A stretch of DNA of 64,000 bases from Sulfuricella denitrificans (GCA_002632355.1 NSJJ01000014.1:1-64000), one strand, 5' to 3'; numbered from the stretch's first letter, positions 8,736-19,969 are shown. Translations and numbers: made by a program. The notes: generated from the letters alone by a model not told the origin.

Positions 8736-9790
8736 TTCCGCCTTTATTTCTTGGCCTGGAGCACCTCTCCACTGCGGTTTTTTTGCTGGATGAAAACGGG
8801 CTTGTCCTGTATGCCAATCCTTCGGCCGAAAATCTTTTCGAGATCAGCCTGAATCATATTTCGGAACAAGCGCTGACGCATGTCTTCGGAGAGGACAGCC
8901 CGCTCGTTTCCGCCGTCGAACAGATCCTTCCGGGCAACACCAGTTTTACCGAGCACGAGCTGACTTTAGGCACCGCCAGCCACGCCTTTCTTTCTGTCAG
9001 CTGCACATTTACGCCCGTACAAATCGGCACGGTTCGCCTTATCCTTGAATTTCACCAGATTGACAAGCAACTGAAAATCGCAAGGGAAGAACGCATGCTG
9101 CTGCAACAGCAGGCCAATCAGGAACTGGTGCGCAATCTGGCGCATGAAATCAAGAATCCGCTCGGCGGACTACGCGGGGCTGCCCAGTTACTGGAACTGG
9201 AACTGCCCAAGCCAGAGCTGAAGGAGTACACCCAGGTCATTATCAAGGAGGCCGACCGGCTTCGTTCACTGATGGACCGTCTGCTCACGCCGCACCGCCT
9301 GCCTCATTGCCGCAATGTGAACATTCATGAAGTTCTGGAACGGGTTCGCAGCCTGCTGCTGGCGGAACATCCGCAAGGCGTTTCTATCCGCCGGGATTAC
9401 GATACCAGCCTGCCTGAGATATACGCCGACCCGGAACAACTAATACAAGTCGCGCTCAATATCAGCCGGAATGCCGCCCAGGCCATGCAAGGCCGAGGAG
9501 TAATCACGCTGCGCACACGCATCGCCCGGCAAGTCACGCTGGCAAAAAAACGCTATCGACTCGCGCTCATGATTCAGATTATCGATAATGGGCCTGGCGT
9601 ACCGGAAAACATTTACGAAAAAATATTTTACCCGCTGGTTTCAGGACGTGACGGCGGAAGCGGTCTGGGACTGACGCTGGCCCAGACATTTGTGGCCCAG
9701 CATCATGGATCCATCGAATGCGACAGCAAACCTGGCCGCACCTGCTTTACAATACTGTTGCCCGTTACCGAAACCGCCTTCCACACCTGA
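8732..9790 (+). CDS. glnL: nitrogen regulation sensor histidine kinase NtrB
   Basis: A 352-aa cytoplasmic two-component kinase. It has an N-terminal PAS domain (about residues 10-110) and a phosphoacceptor H-box (LAHEIKNPLGGLRGAAQLLE). The ATPase domain shows an N-box (NISRNAAQAM), G1 (DNGPGVPE) and G2 (GSGLGLTLAQ). With no membrane segment and NtrC next to it, NtrB is the clear call; it phosphorylates NtrC under nitrogen limitation. It starts at a GTG overlapping the stop of the previous gene. Confidence 0.93.
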   Translation: MIPPLFLGLEHLSTAVFLLDENGLVLYANPSAENLFEISLNHISEQALTHVFGEDSPLVSAVEQILPGNTSFTEHELTLGTASHAFLSVSCTFTPVQIGTVRLILEFHQIDKQLKIAREERMLLQQQANQELVRNLAHEIKNPLGGLRGAAQLLELELPKPELKEYTQVIIKEADRLRSLMDRLLTPHRLPHCRNVNIHEVLERVRSLLLAEHPQGVSIRRDYDTSLPEIYADPEQLIQVALNISRNAAQAMQGRGVITLRTRIARQVTLAKKRYRLALMIQIIDNGPGVPENIYEKIFYPLVSGRDGGSGLGLTLAQTFVAQHHGSIECDSKPGRTCFTILLPVTETAFHT

Positions 9791-9807
9791 AACAACAAGA
9801 ATCCCTT

Positions 9808-11205
9808 ATGAAGCCAATCTGGATCATTGATGACGATCGCTCAATCCGTTGGGTTTTTGAAAAAACCCTGACGCGCGCTGGTATCGAATTCAAGAGCTTT
9901 TCCTCCGCTCAGGAAGCGTTTTCCGCTCTTGAAACCTCAACCCCGCAGGTTGTTGTTAGCGATATCCGCATGCCGGGAGAGTCCGGCCTGGAGCTGCTGC
10001 AGCGCCTCAAGCAACGCCACCCGACCCTGCCCGTCATCATCATGACGGCCCATTCCGACCTGGAAAGTGCTGTTTCCGCTTTTCAGGGGGGAGCTTTCGA
10101 ATACCTGCCCAAGCCTTTTGACATCGACCACGCAGTCGATCTGATTCGCCGTGCAATTGATGAAAGCATGCGACAAAGCGGAGAACAGGAGACGCTTGAG
10201 GCCACACCCGAGATTCTTGGCCAGGCGCCTGCGATGCAGGAAGTATTTCGTGCTATCGGCCGCCTGTCTCAATCGCATGTCACAGTGCTGATCAACGGAG
10301 AATCCGGTTCCGGCAAGGAACTGGTTGCACGCGCGCTGCACCGCCACAGCCCCCGCGCCGACAAACCCTTCATTGCCATCAATACCGCAGCCATTCCCAG
10401 AGACCTGCTGGAATCCGAGCTGTTCGGCCATGAACGCGGCGCCTTTACCGGGGCCCAGGCGATGCGTCGCGGTCGCTTCGAACAGGCGGATGGCGGCACG
10501 CTTTTTCTGGACGAAATCGGCGACATGCCTTCCGAGTTGCAAACCCGCCTCCTGCGCGTACTCTCCGACGGCCAGTTTTACCGTGTTGGCGGCCACTCCC
10601 CGATCAAGGTCAATGTTCGCGTCATTGCCGCAACCCACCAGGACATGGAACAGCGAGTCAAGCAGGGGCTGTTTCGTGAAGATCTTTTTCACCGCCTGAA
10701 CGTAATTCGCCTGCGTCTCCCACCACTGCGCGAGCGCCGCGAAGACATTCCGCTGCTGGCCAAATTCTTTTTGCAAAAGAGTGCCCAGGAACTGGGTGTC
10801 GAAGCAAAAAAACTTTCTGAAGCCGCGCTCAAATATCTGGCTGCACTGCCGTGGAGTGGAAACGTCAGGCAGCTTGAAAACGTCTGCCACTGGATTACGG
10901 TCATGGCGCCGGGTCAGAACGTCGAAGTGCCAGACTTGCCTTCGGAACTGCGCGAAGAAAGCCAGACTATCGTCTGCGCCGACTGGGCTAGCGCGCTGGA
11001 AACTTCAGCATGCTCTGCCTTTGATCGTGGCGAAAAAGGCATCATGGAAGCACTGACTCATCAGTTTGAGCGCGTACTGATCGCCCAGGCGCTCAAACAT
11101 ACGGGCGGAAGAAAGATCGAAGCCGCGCTGCTGCTTGGCCTGGGACGCAACACCCTGACGCGGAAAATTCAGGAGCTGGGCATGGAAGATAGCGGCGAAG
11201 CCTGA
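9808..11205 (+). CDS. glnG: nitrogen regulation response regulator NtrC (sigma-54 activator)
   Basis: 465 aa from the ATG at 9808; the track's 9718 start lies inside glnL. The receiver domain has the acidic patch DDD and phospho-Asp52 in VVSDIRMPG. The AAA+ domain has Walker A GESGSGKE, the sigma-54 loop GAFTGA and Walker B GGTLFLDEIGDMP. The C-terminus is a Fis-type HTH. It activates sigma-54 promoters of nitrogen genes. The 3' end overlaps the convergent cbbR gene by 37 bp. Confidence 0.95.
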   Translation: MKPIWIIDDDRSIRWVFEKTLTRAGIEFKSFSSAQEAFSALETSTPQVVVSDIRMPGESGLELLQRLKQRHPTLPVIIMTAHSDLESAVSAFQGGAFEYLPKPFDIDHAVDLIRRAIDESMRQSGEQETLEATPEILGQAPAMQEVFRAIGRLSQSHVTVLINGESGSGKELVARALHRHSPRADKPFIAINTAAIPRDLLESELFGHERGAFTGAQAMRRGRFEQADGGTLFLDEIGDMPSELQTRLLRVLSDGQFYRVGGHSPIKVNVRVIAATHQDMEQRVKQGLFREDLFHRLNVIRLRLPPLRERREDIPLLAKFFLQKSAQELGVEAKKLSEAALKYLAALPWSGNVRQLENVCHWITVMAPGQNVEVPDLPSELREESQTIVCADWASALETSACSAFDRGEKGIMEALTHQFERVLIAQALKHTGGRKIEAALLLGLGRNTLTRKIQELGMEDSGEA

Positions 11206-12110
11206 CTTTTGGCCATCAGCGCCGTCGCCTCCTCAAGCAGGAATGCCTTGAAACCGGCCGCCACGGGCGAAAGGCGCTTGTTCTGGCGGTGCACCACGAA
11301 CCAGTGGCGCCGGATAGGAAAAGATTCCACGTCCAGAATGACCAGTCTCCCTGTTTCCAGTTCCAGTGCCACCGTGTGCAGGGAAACAATCCCCAAACCC
11401 ATCCTCGCCTGCACCGCCTGCTTGATAGCCTCGTTGGTGCTCATCACCATGCCCGCGTTAATTGCGATGCCATATTCCTGAAATATGCGCTCCATTGCGC
11501 TGCGCGTTCCTGAACCTGACTCGCGCACCAGAAAAGTTTCCGCACCGAGCTGCTGCAGTTCGATCTGTCGGATGCCGACCAGAGGGTGGTCTGGTGCGGC
11601 AATCACTACCAGCGGATTTTCCATGAAAGATTCCGCACTGAGATCCTGTCCTTCCGGCGGCTGACCCATGATCGCCATGTCGGTTTCGTTATTGGCCAGT
11701 TGTTGCAGCAACACTTCGCGGTTGGTCACATCCAGACTGACGGTCACTCCGGTGTGGCGCTGGCAGAAACTGGCCAGCAATTGCAATGCGAAATAATTGG
11801 CGGTGCTGACCACAGTAATTTTCAACTGACCCTGATCCAGTCCTTTCATGCGCGACAACACCGCTTCCATTTCCTCAAGCTGCCCGGCGATCACCCGGCT
11901 GTAATGGAACATTTCCTGGCCGGCTTCGGTAAGAAAAATCTTCTTCCCCATCTGCTCGAACAACGGCAGTCCAACCCCCTCCTCCAGTTGCTTGACCTGC
12001 ATCGACACCGCGGGCTGACTTAAATAAAGCGCCTCGGCGGCACGTGAAAAACTGCGGTGTTTAGCAACCGATTCAAAGACCTTTAACTGGCGCAGCGTCA
12101 GGTGTAGCAT
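11169..12110 (-). CDS. cbbR: LysR-type regulator of RuBisCO genes, CbbR
   Basis: A 313-aa LysR-family protein with an N-terminal winged HTH (FSRAAEALYLSQPAVSMQVKQLE) and a C-terminal effector-binding domain. It is transcribed away from cbbM across a 147-bp intergenic region with nested inverted repeats, the classic CbbR layout. It is therefore the likely activator of cbbM-Q-O, responding to Calvin-cycle metabolites. Its end overlaps glnG. Confidence 0.92.
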   Translation of the reverse strand: MLHLTLRQLKVFESVAKHRSFSRAAEALYLSQPAVSMQVKQLEEGVGLPLFEQMGKKIFLTEAGQEMFHYSRVIAGQLEEMEAVLSRMKGLDQGQLKITVVSTANYFALQLLASFCQRHTGVTVSLDVTNREVLLQQLANNETDMAIMGQPPEGQDLSAESFMENPLVVIAAPDHPLVGIRQIELQQLGAETFLVRESGSGTRSAMERIFQEYGIAINAGMVMSTNEAIKQAVQARMGLGIVSLHTVALELETGRLVILDVESFPIRRHWFVVHRQNKRLSPVAAGFKAFLLEEATALMAKSQASPLSSMPSS

Positions 12111-12128
12111 AAACGTCCAATCTATTAT

Positions 12129-12180
12129 GTATAAGCTTTATCTTATGATTATTATCATAACAACTTAATGTTTCTTATAC
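12129..12180. promoter_or_regulatory. CbbR operator region with nested palindromes
   Basis: Between cbbR and cbbM there are three inverted repeats: TTATGAT-TATT-ATCATAA (12143-12160), ATAAG-N6-CTTAT (12131-12146) and outer arms GTATAAG (12129) / CTTATAC (12174). LysR regulators bind T-N11-A sites of this kind. A possible cbbM -10, TATAGT, is at 12192-12197 with a poor -35, as expected of an activator-dependent promoter. The binding itself is inferred. Confidence 0.65.
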
Positions 12181-12257
12181 AAATTGGCGGGTATAGTGCC
12201 CCTTATCGCATCACGACTATTCCTTCGGGAATAACTTTATAACCACAGGAGAAAGTA

Positions 12258-13637
12258 ATGGATCAATCCGCACGTTACGCCGACCTTAGCTTGAAAGAAG
12301 AAGACCTGATCAAGGGCGACAAGCACATCCTCGTCGCTTACCACATGCAACCCGCCACCGGCTACGGTTACCTGGAAGTGGCCGCGCACATTGCCGCCGA
12401 GTCCTCCACCGGCACCAACGTTGAAGTTTCCACCACCGACGACTTCACCAAGGGTGTTGACGCACTGGTGTACTTCATCGATGAAGCCAAGGGCGTGATG
12501 AAAGTCGCCTACCCGAACGACCTGTTCGATCGTAACGTGACCGATGGCCGCGCCATGCTGGTATCGTTCCTGACCCTGGCCATTGGTAACAACCAGGGCA
12601 TGGGTGACGTGAAACACCTGCAGATGCAGGACTTCTATGTTCCGTGGTCGATGCTGCGCCTGTTCGACGGCCCGGCAAAAGACATCACCGACCTGTGGGA
12701 CATTCTCGGTCGTCCGCGCATCGATGGCGGCTACATCGCCGGCACCATCATCAAGCCCAAGCTGGGCCTGCGTCCTGAGCCGTTCGCCAAGGCTGCGTAC
12801 CAGTTCTGGCTGGGTGGCGACTTCATCAAGAACGATGAGCCACAAGGGAACCAGGTTTTCTGCCCGACCAAGAAAGTGATCCCGCTGGTGTACGACGCGA
12901 TGAAGCGCGCCATGGACGAAACCGGTCAGGCCAAGCTGTTCTCCGCCAACATCACTGCTGACGACCATTACGAAATGCTCGCCCGTGCCGATTACATTCT
13001 CGAAACCTTTGGCCCGGATGCAAACAAAGTTGCCTTCCTGGTTGACGGCTATGTGGGCGGTCCAGGCATGATCACCACTGCACGCCGTCAGTACCCGCAA
13101 CAGTACCTGCACTATCACCGTGCCGGTCATGGTGCAGTGACTTCTCCTTCTGCCGTGCGGGGTTACACCGCATTTGTGCTGGCCAAGATGTCGCGTCTGC
13201 AAGGTGCCTCCGGCATCCACGTCGGCACCATGGGCTACGGCAAAATGGAAGGCGGCCGCGACGACCGCAACATCGCCTACATGATTGAGCGTGATTCTGC
13301 AGATGGTCCTTACTACCACCAGGAATGGCACGGCATGAAGCCGACCACCCCGATCATCTCCGGCGGCATGAACGCGCTGCGCCTGCCAGGCTTCTTCGAA
13401 AACCTCGGCCACGGCAACGTGATCAACACCTCCGGTGGCGGCTCCTACGGCCACATCGACAGCCCGGCAGCCGGTGCGATCTCCCTGCGCCAGTCCTACG
13501 AGTGCTGGAAAGCCGGCGCAGACCCGATCGAATTCGCGAAGGAGCACAAGGAATTTGCTCGTGCATTCGAATCCTTCCCGGGCGATGCCGACAAGATTTT
13601 CCCAGGCTGGCGCGAAAAACTGGGCGTGCACAAGTAA
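12258..13637 (+). CDS. cbbM: ribulose-1,5-bisphosphate carboxylase, form II
   Basis: CO2-fixing enzyme of the Calvin cycle. The 459-aa protein is the form II type: N-terminus [10 protein letters not shown], catalytic lysine in [11 protein letters not shown] and the carbamylated lysine in [14 protein letters not shown]. Form II needs no small subunit, and none is present. AGGAGA lies 5-10 nt upstream of the ATG. A strong terminator follows, so cbbM may be expressed above cbbQ-cbbO. The form II enzyme suggests life at low O2 and high CO2. Confidence 0.98.
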   Translation: MDQSARYADLSLKEEDLIKGDKHILVAYHMQPATGYGYLEVAAHIAAESSTGTNVEVSTTDDFTKGVDALVYFIDEAKGVMKVAYPNDLFDRNVTDGRAMLVSFLTLAIGNNQGMGDVKHLQMQDFYVPWSMLRLFDGPAKDITDLWDILGRPRIDGGYIAGTIIKPKLGLRPEPFAKAAYQFWLGGDFIKNDEPQGNQVFCPTKKVIPLVYDAMKRAMDETGQAKLFSANITADDHYEMLARADYILETFGPDANKVAFLVDGYVGGPGMITTARRQYPQQYLHYHRAGHGAVTSPSAVRGYTAFVLAKMSRLQGASGIHVGTMGYGKMEGGRDDRNIAYMIERDSADGPYYHQEWHGMKPTTPIISGGMNALRLPGFFENLGHGNVINTSGGGSYGHIDSPAAGAISLRQSYECWKAGADPIEFAKEHKEFARAFESFPGDADKIFPGWREKLGVHK

Positions 13638-13668
13638 GCCTGGTTTGAGGATGTAAAGAAGTGAAAAG

Positions 13669-13697
13669 CGCCCCCACCCGATGGGGGCGTTTTTTTC
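13669..13697 (+). terminator. terminator between cbbM and cbbQ
   Basis: CGCCCCCA-CCCGA-TGGGGGCG followed by TTTTTTT is a perfect 8-bp GC stem with a T-run. It likely attenuates read-through from cbbM into cbbQO. Confidence 0.92.
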
Positions 13698-13741
13698 CGG
13701 GTTAAGAAACCCCTTTTTCACGTACGGGTTACGGAGAAAAC

Positions 13742-14545
13742 ATGAGCGACAAAGACCAATACAAGATTCACAAGGAACCTTTCTACCAGCCCCAGAACAA
13801 CGAAGTCCGCCTCTACGAGGCCGCTTACAATGCTCGTCTGCCGGTGATGGTCAAGGGCCCGACCGGCTGTGGCAAATCCCGCTTTGTTGAATACATGGCA
13901 TGGAAACTGGGCAAACCGCTGATTACCGTGGCCTGCAACGAAGACATGACGGCATCCGACCTGGTGGGACGCTATCTGCTCGATGCCAACGGAACCCGCT
14001 GGCTGGACGGCCCGCTGACTACCGCTGCGCGCATCGGCGCCATCTGCTATCTCGATGAAATCGTCGAAGCCCGCCAGGACACCACGGTGGTCATCCATCC
14101 GCTGACCGACCATCGCCGCACCCTGCCGCTGGACAAGAAGGGCGAACTGCTCGAGGCACACCCAGATTTTCAACTGGTGATTTCCTACAACCCGGGTTAC
14201 CAGAGCCTGATGAAGGACCTCAAGCAATCCACCAAGCAGCGTTTTACCGCCTTTGATTTCGACTATCCTGACGCAGAACTGGAAACGGGTATCGTGGCGA
14301 AAGAAACCGGGCTGGATGAAGAAACCACGGCAAAACTGGTCAAGATCGGCGCCACAGCGCGTAACCTCAAGGGCCACGGCCTGGATGAAGGCATTTCGAC
14401 CCGTCTGCTGGTATACGCAGCGACCCTCATCAAGGGCGGTGTGGAGCCGCGCGACGCCTGCCGCATGGCGCTGGTGCGGCCGATCACCGACGATGCCGAC
14501 ATTCGCGATACACTGGATCACGCAATCGACGCGACTTTTGCCTGA
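13742..14545 (+). CDS. cbbQ: RuBisCO activase AAA+ ATPase CbbQ
   Basis: A 267-aa MoxR-family AAA+ protein with Walker A GPTGCGKS (about residue 40) and Walker [10 protein letters not shown]. With CbbO it forms the motor that removes inhibitory sugar phosphates from form II RuBisCO. It begins 104 bp after cbbM, behind the terminator, and cbbO follows after 11 bp. Confidence 0.96.
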   Translation: MSDKDQYKIHKEPFYQPQNNEVRLYEAAYNARLPVMVKGPTGCGKSRFVEYMAWKLGKPLITVACNEDMTASDLVGRYLLDANGTRWLDGPLTTAARIGAICYLDEIVEARQDTTVVIHPLTDHRRTLPLDKKGELLEAHPDFQLVISYNPGYQSLMKDLKQSTKQRFTAFDFDYPDAELETGIVAKETGLDEETTAKLVKIGATARNLKGHGLDEGISTRLLVYAATLIKGGVEPRDACRMALVRPITDDADIRDTLDHAIDATFA

Positions 14546-14556
14546 GGAATCTGACT

Positions 14557-16824
14557 GTGGCTGAAGTGAATACAGAGTACGAACATCCCCTGATGAAGGT
14601 CTACCGCGAGCAGCTCAATTGCGGCTTCCCGCAGGTCCGGGATGTTTTCGATGACTGCATGACGGAAGCCCTGTCCATCCTGTCGAAAGACGGCACGACC
14701 GCCTATCTCGAAACTGCCGGCTTCCTGTGCCGGATGGGACGTGGCGTGGACCCGGTGCTGGCATTCCTCGAGGAATGGCCGTCAACCGCCAAGCGACTGG
14801 GCGAATCCGCGCTGCCTGCAGTGATGGAATTCGTCCACAAGATGAACAAGTCCCCCAACGGCAAGGCCATTGTGCCGTTCCTGCAGACGATGGCAGCAGT
14901 CGCCCGGCGCCTGCCATCCAGGGAACAGGTGCAGGACTACATGGATCTGGCGCTGGATTTCATGAGCCGCACGACCGGATCGATCCACGGCATCCACACC
15001 ACCTTCCCCAGCCCCGGCCTGCCCGAGTTCTTTGCCCAGACCCCTTATCTGCTCAGTCAGATTTCCCTGCAGGGGCTGAAAAACTGGGTAGAGTATGGCG
15101 TCCGCAACTATGGCGACCATCCGGAACGCCAGATCGATTATTTCAGCCTGCAATCGGCGGACAGCAAAGCCGTCATGCAGCGCGAACGGCACGGCACCCT
15201 GCTGGTGGACAACGAACGCAAGCTGGATCTCTACCTGCGCGGACTGTGGGATCATCAGGACTACCTGGTGCCGTACTCACTGGGCTTTGACGAACTGCGC
15301 AAACCCGTCCCCTACTACGACAAGCTCGGCATCCGCATGCCGGACGTGCATGACGACCTCAACGGCATTGCCGGGATTGATCGCTACCGCGCCACACTGG
15401 CCCATGTCATGGGCCACAAGCGCTGGACCACCGCGATCTTTGCCGATAACTTCAGCCCCTTCCAGCGCATGGCAGTCGAATTTTTCGAGGATGCCCGCGT
15501 CGAATTGCTCGCCATACGCAAATACCCGGGCCTGCGCCGCTTGTTCATGGCGCTGCACCCCAAACCGGATGAAAATGCCTGCGACCCGGAAAATACGTCC
15601 TGTTTGCGGCATCGCCTGGCCATGCTGTCGTATGCCCTGCTCGACCCGGCGCATGGCTATCAGGATGCGCATCTCAATGACTTTGTTGCCCGCTTCCACG
15701 AAATCATGGCTGGAGGAGACTCCAGCACCGAAGCCATCGCCGACCTCGCCATCAGCTACGTCGCCAGGACACGCCGCCAGAGCGACCAGCTTGCCAAGGT
15801 CCATTTCGAAAACACCGAGATCGGCTACCGTGACGACAACCGCCACATGTGGCGCTTCCACGAGCAGAGCGACGACGAAGAAATGTTCGACGACCACCGC
15901 AAACTCGAATGGGAAGAGGAACCTACCGGCCTGCCACCGCGCCACTACCCGGAATGGGACTATCTCAGCCAGACCTTCCGCCCGGACTGGGTCAGCGTTT
16001 ACGAGGCACTGCATCCCAAGGGCAATGCCTCGGACATCGACAAGCTGCTGGCGAAGCACGACGCCCTGGCCAAGCGCCTGAAACGCATGCTGGACCTGCT
16101 CAAGCCGCAGGAAAAAGTGCGCATCCGATACCAGGAAGAAGGCAGCGAGCTGGATCTGGATATCGCCCTGCGCTCACTGATCGACTTCAAGAGCGGCGCC
16201 AGCCCAGACCCGCGCATCAACATGAGCCACAAGACCAGCGGACGCGATATTGCCGTGATGCTGCTGCTGGATCTGTCCGAATCCCTCAACGAAAAGGTTG
16301 CGGGTTCCGACCAGACAATCCTGGAGCTTTCGCAGGAAGCCGTTTCGCTCCTGGCCTGGGCGGTGGACAAACTGGGTGATCCCTTCGCCATCGGCGGCTT
16401 TCATTCGAATACCCGCCACGACGTGCGCTACATGCACATCAAGGGCTACAGCGAACAATGGAATGACGACGTGAAGGGACGCCTGGCTGCCATGGACGCC
16501 GCCTTCTCCACCCGCATGGGCGCCGCCATGCGCCATGCCGCGCATTATCTGGAAGCACAGAAAGCGGACAAAAAACTGATGCTCATCCTCACCGACGGTC
16601 AGCCGTCCGATGTGGACACCAAGGACGAGCGCGTGCTGATCGAGGATTCGCGCCAGGCCGTGAAGGAACTGGACCAGAAAGGCATTTACACCTATTGCAT
16701 CAATCTGGACCCGCGAGCGGATGAATACGTCAGCGATATTTTCGGCAAGCAGTACACCGTGGTGGATAACATCCAGCGTCTGCCCGAACGTCTGCCCGAG
16801 CTATTCATGGCATTGACCAAATAA
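14557..16824 (+). CDS. cbbO: RuBisCO activation protein CbbO (VWA domain)
   Basis: A 755-aa adaptor that links the CbbQ hexamer to RuBisCO. It has a long helical N-terminal part, and its C-terminal von Willebrand A domain (about residues 560-755) carries the MIDAS motif DLSESLN and the later LTDGQPSD. The start is a GTG at 14557, 11 bp after cbbQ. Full family length. Confidence 0.95.
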   Translation: MAEVNTEYEHPLMKVYREQLNCGFPQVRDVFDDCMTEALSILSKDGTTAYLETAGFLCRMGRGVDPVLAFLEEWPSTAKRLGESALPAVMEFVHKMNKSPNGKAIVPFLQTMAAVARRLPSREQVQDYMDLALDFMSRTTGSIHGIHTTFPSPGLPEFFAQTPYLLSQISLQGLKNWVEYGVRNYGDHPERQIDYFSLQSADSKAVMQRERHGTLLVDNERKLDLYLRGLWDHQDYLVPYSLGFDELRKPVPYYDKLGIRMPDVHDDLNGIAGIDRYRATLAHVMGHKRWTTAIFADNFSPFQRMAVEFFEDARVELLAIRKYPGLRRLFMALHPKPDENACDPENTSCLRHRLAMLSYALLDPAHGYQDAHLNDFVARFHEIMAGGDSSTEAIADLAISYVARTRRQSDQLAKVHFENTEIGYRDDNRHMWRFHEQSDDEEMFDDHRKLEWEEEPTGLPPRHYPEWDYLSQTFRPDWVSVYEALHPKGNASDIDKLLAKHDALAKRLKRMLDLLKPQEKVRIRYQEEGSELDLDIALRSLIDFKSGASPDPRINMSHKTSGRDIAVMLLLDLSESLNEKVAGSDQTILELSQEAVSLLAWAVDKLGDPFAIGGFHSNTRHDVRYMHIKGYSEQWNDDVKGRLAAMDAAFSTRMGAAMRHAAHYLEAQKADKKLMLILTDGQPSDVDTKDERVLIEDSRQAVKELDQKGIYTYCINLDPRADEYVSDIFGKQYTVVDNIQRLPERLPELFMALTK

Positions 16825-16847
16825 ACCTCTGAAAACCGGATAACACT

Positions 16848-17606
16848 ATGCCCACGGGCTTCTCCGACCATTTTTCAGCTGTTGCCGCTGACTATGCCAG
16901 CTTCCGGCCAGAGTATCCTGCCGGCCTGTTTGCCTGGCTGGCCAGGATGGCGCCAGACCGAAAACTGGCATGGGACTGCGCAGCCGGAAGCGGTCAGGCC
17001 ACGCTTGCGCTGACAGAGCATTTTGACCGGGTCGTTGCAAGCGATGCAAGTCCGGCCCAGATCGCGGCGGCACGCCCGCATCCCGCCGTGGAATATCGCG
17101 TTGCCACTGCCGAAGCGAGCGGCCTGCCTGATTCTTCCGCCGGGCTCATCACAGTCGCCCAGGCACTACACTGGTTTGATCTCGAAAAATTTTATGCGGA
17201 AGCGCAACGCGTGCTCATGCCAAGAGGCATTCTGGCTGTGTGGAGTTACGGCATCAACAGCATGGGAGACACAGACATCGACCATACAGTGCAAGCCTTC
17301 TACTCCGGTACTGTCAGTGCCTACTGGCCGCCAGAAAGAATACTGGTGGAGTCCGGCTATCGCACGCTGCCTTTCCCTTACCCTGAAATGTTGCCACCCC
17401 CTTTTGCCATGGAAGCTGCCTGGACCCTGCCTGAACTGCTGGGCTATTTCCGCAGCTGGTCGGCCACGGCCCGTTTCATTGCGGAACGGGGCCATGACCC
17501 AATACCCGGATTAGGCAAGAAATTGCAGCCATTATGGGGAAACCCGAATACCCGCAGAAAGATCAGATGGCCTCTGTCCACCCGTATCGGCCGCAAACCA
17601 GCCTGA
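16848..17606 (+). CDS. class I SAM-dependent methyltransferase, substrate unknown
   Basis: A 252-aa Rossmann methyltransferase. The SAM-binding motif I is CAAGSGQATLAL (about residues 45-56), followed by the acidic motif VVASDASPAQI. A UbiE/COQ5-like methyltransf_11 core is likely; the C-terminal part (ALHWFDLEKFYAEAQRVL) matches the small trans-aconitate/Tam-like branch. It follows cbbO by 23 bp but has no obvious role in carbon fixation. Confidence 0.85.
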   Translation: MPTGFSDHFSAVAADYASFRPEYPAGLFAWLARMAPDRKLAWDCAAGSGQATLALTEHFDRVVASDASPAQIAAARPHPAVEYRVATAEASGLPDSSAGLITVAQALHWFDLEKFYAEAQRVLMPRGILAVWSYGINSMGDTDIDHTVQAFYSGTVSAYWPPERILVESGYRTLPFPYPEMLPPPFAMEAAWTLPELLGYFRSWSATARFIAERGHDPIPGLGKKLQPLWGNPNTRRKIRWPLSTRIGRKPA

Positions 17607-17708
17607 AAGAGAAAGCCCTATGATCTTCGACACGCTTGCACATGCGCCCCCCTTGGCAGTGAAAACAAAACCAGCAAAGAGATTCAGTGAATCATTAAAA
17701 ACCAGGAC

Positions 17709-18419
<711 letters not shown>

Positions 18420-18489
18420 GTCACATTTCAGCCCGCCACAATCCGGGGTAAAATCCGGCCTTATGAATTTTTTATTTTCAGGAATCGCC

Positions 18490-19371
18490 ATGACCGAAGC
18501 ACTGTTCCAATCCGACATCAAGAGCCTCAAACTGCTCAGCCGCGGCAAAGTGCGTGACATCTACGAAGTGGACAAGGAGAAGCTGCTGATCGTCACGACT
18601 GATCGCCTCTCCGCCTTCGACGTCGTGCTGCCCTCCCCCATCCCTGGCAAGGGACAGGTTCTGACCTCCGTTTCCAACTTCTGGTTCGAGAAACTCAAAC
18701 ACATCGTTCCTAACCAGCTCACCGGCGTGGCGCCGGAATCCGTGGTTGCAGAGGGCGAAAAAAGCCAGGTCGCGGGGCGGGCCCTGGTGGTCAAGAAACT
18801 CAAACCCCTGCCAATCGAAGCCATCGTGCGCGGCTACCTGGTCGGTTCGGGCTGGAAGGAATACCAAAAGAGCCAGAGCGTGTGCAGCATCCCGCTTCCC
18901 GCCGGACTGCGCGAAGCCAACAAGTTGCCACAACCGCTGTTTACTCCTTCCACCAAGGCTGAAGTCGGTGCTCACGACGAAAACATCAGCTTTGCCAAGG
19001 CTGAAGAACTGCTCGGCGAGGCACTCGCGGCCAAGGTGCAGGAAGTCGCCATCCGCCTGTATCAGGAAGCAGCAGAGTATGCGACAACCAAAGGCATTAT
19101 CATCGCCGACACCAAATTCGAATTCGGCCTGGATGATGCCGGAACGCTCTACATCATCGACGAGGCCCTGACCCCCGATTCTTCCCGTTTCTGGCCGGCA
19201 GACCAGTACCAACCCGGTTCCAACCCACCCAGTTTCGACAAGCAGTATGTCCGCGACTGGCTCGAATCCATCGGCTGGAACAAGAAACCCCCGGCTCCTG
19301 AACTGCCCGCCGAGGTGGCTGCCAGAACCGGCGAAAAATACCGCGAAGCGCTGGATCGATTGACCAAATAA
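18490..19371 (+). CDS. purC: phosphoribosylaminoimidazole-succinocarboxamide synthase
   Basis: Makes SAICAR from CAIR and aspartate in purine synthesis. The ATG at 18490 with AGGAA upstream gives 293 aa, the usual longer-type length; the track's 18325 start lies inside the previous gene. The motifs [24 protein letters not shown] and [10 protein letters not shown] are all present. It pairs with purE 17 bp downstream. Confidence 0.96.
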   Translation: MTEALFQSDIKSLKLLSRGKVRDIYEVDKEKLLIVTTDRLSAFDVVLPSPIPGKGQVLTSVSNFWFEKLKHIVPNQLTGVAPESVVAEGEKSQVAGRALVVKKLKPLPIEAIVRGYLVGSGWKEYQKSQSVCSIPLPAGLREANKLPQPLFTPSTKAEVGAHDENISFAKAEELLGEALAAKVQEVAIRLYQEAAEYATTKGIIIADTKFEFGLDDAGTLYIIDEALTPDSSRFWPADQYQPGSNPPSFDKQYVRDWLESIGWNKKPPAPELPAEVAARTGEKYREALDRLTK

Positions 19372-19388
19372 GAAAGGGAGAGCACACC

Positions 19389-19964
19389 ATGGCAACCAAG
19401 AAGCTTGCAGCAAAAAAAACCGTGGCGGGGAAAGCCGTGGCAAATTCAGGAACCACGACAAAACAGCCCATCCTGGTCGGCATCCTGACCGGCAGCCCCA
19501 ACGACCTCCCCACCGTGGTCAAGGTGCGCGATACGCTGACCGAACTCGGGATTGCCAGCGAGATCGTGGTGGCTTCTGCTCACCGGACACCTGACAAGGT
19601 GACAGCCTATATCGAGCGGGCGCATCGGGAAGGCGTTCAGGTCCTGATCGGCTGCGCTGGCATGGCCGCCCATCTGGCCGGCGTGATTGCCGGTCACACC
19701 CGGCTTCCGGTCATCGGCCTGCCGCTTTCAGGCGGGGTGGTTTCCGGGCTGGATGCGCTGCTATCGACAGTGCAGATGCCGCCTGGCGTACCTGTCGCCA
19801 CCGTGGCAGTGGATGGCAGCAAGAATGCCGCCATGCTGGCCGCACGCATCCTGGCGCTGAAATATCCGGCCATCAATCAGGCGCTGGAAAATGCCGCCTC
19901 GAAAGAACGGGCGCGTTACGAACAGAATGCGGATGATGCACTGGCAAAATTGAGCGGCCACTGA
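19389..19964 (+). CDS. purE: 5-(carboxyamino)imidazole ribonucleotide mutase PurE with basic N-terminal extension
   Basis: Converts N5-CAIR to CAIR. The catalytic core (about residues 30-185) has the motifs [17 protein letters not shown] and [22 protein letters not shown]. The protein is 191 aa, about 25-30 longer than typical class I PurE. The extra length is an Ala/Lys/Thr-rich N-terminus ([17 protein letters not shown]) resembling histone-like tails. The SD GGGAG lies 7 nt before this ATG, so the extension is probably real. Confidence 0.94.
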   Translation: MATKKLAAKKTVAGKAVANSGTTTKQPILVGILTGSPNDLPTVVKVRDTLTELGIASEIVVASAHRTPDKVTAYIERAHREGVQVLIGCAGMAAHLAGVIAGHTRLPVIGLPLSGGVVSGLDALLSTVQMPPGVPVATVAVDGSKNAAMLAARILALKYPAINQALENAASKERARYEQNADDALAKLSGH

Positions 19965-19969
19965 TTCCA

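Noticed and set aside
12237-13721. 494-aa minus-strand ORF
   Set aside because: Perfect antisense of cbbM; arises from GC-rich codon use.
17607-17708. 23-codon ORF (MIFDTLAH...) before the AlkD-like gene
   Set aside because: Too short, no conserved feature and no coupling to either neighbour.
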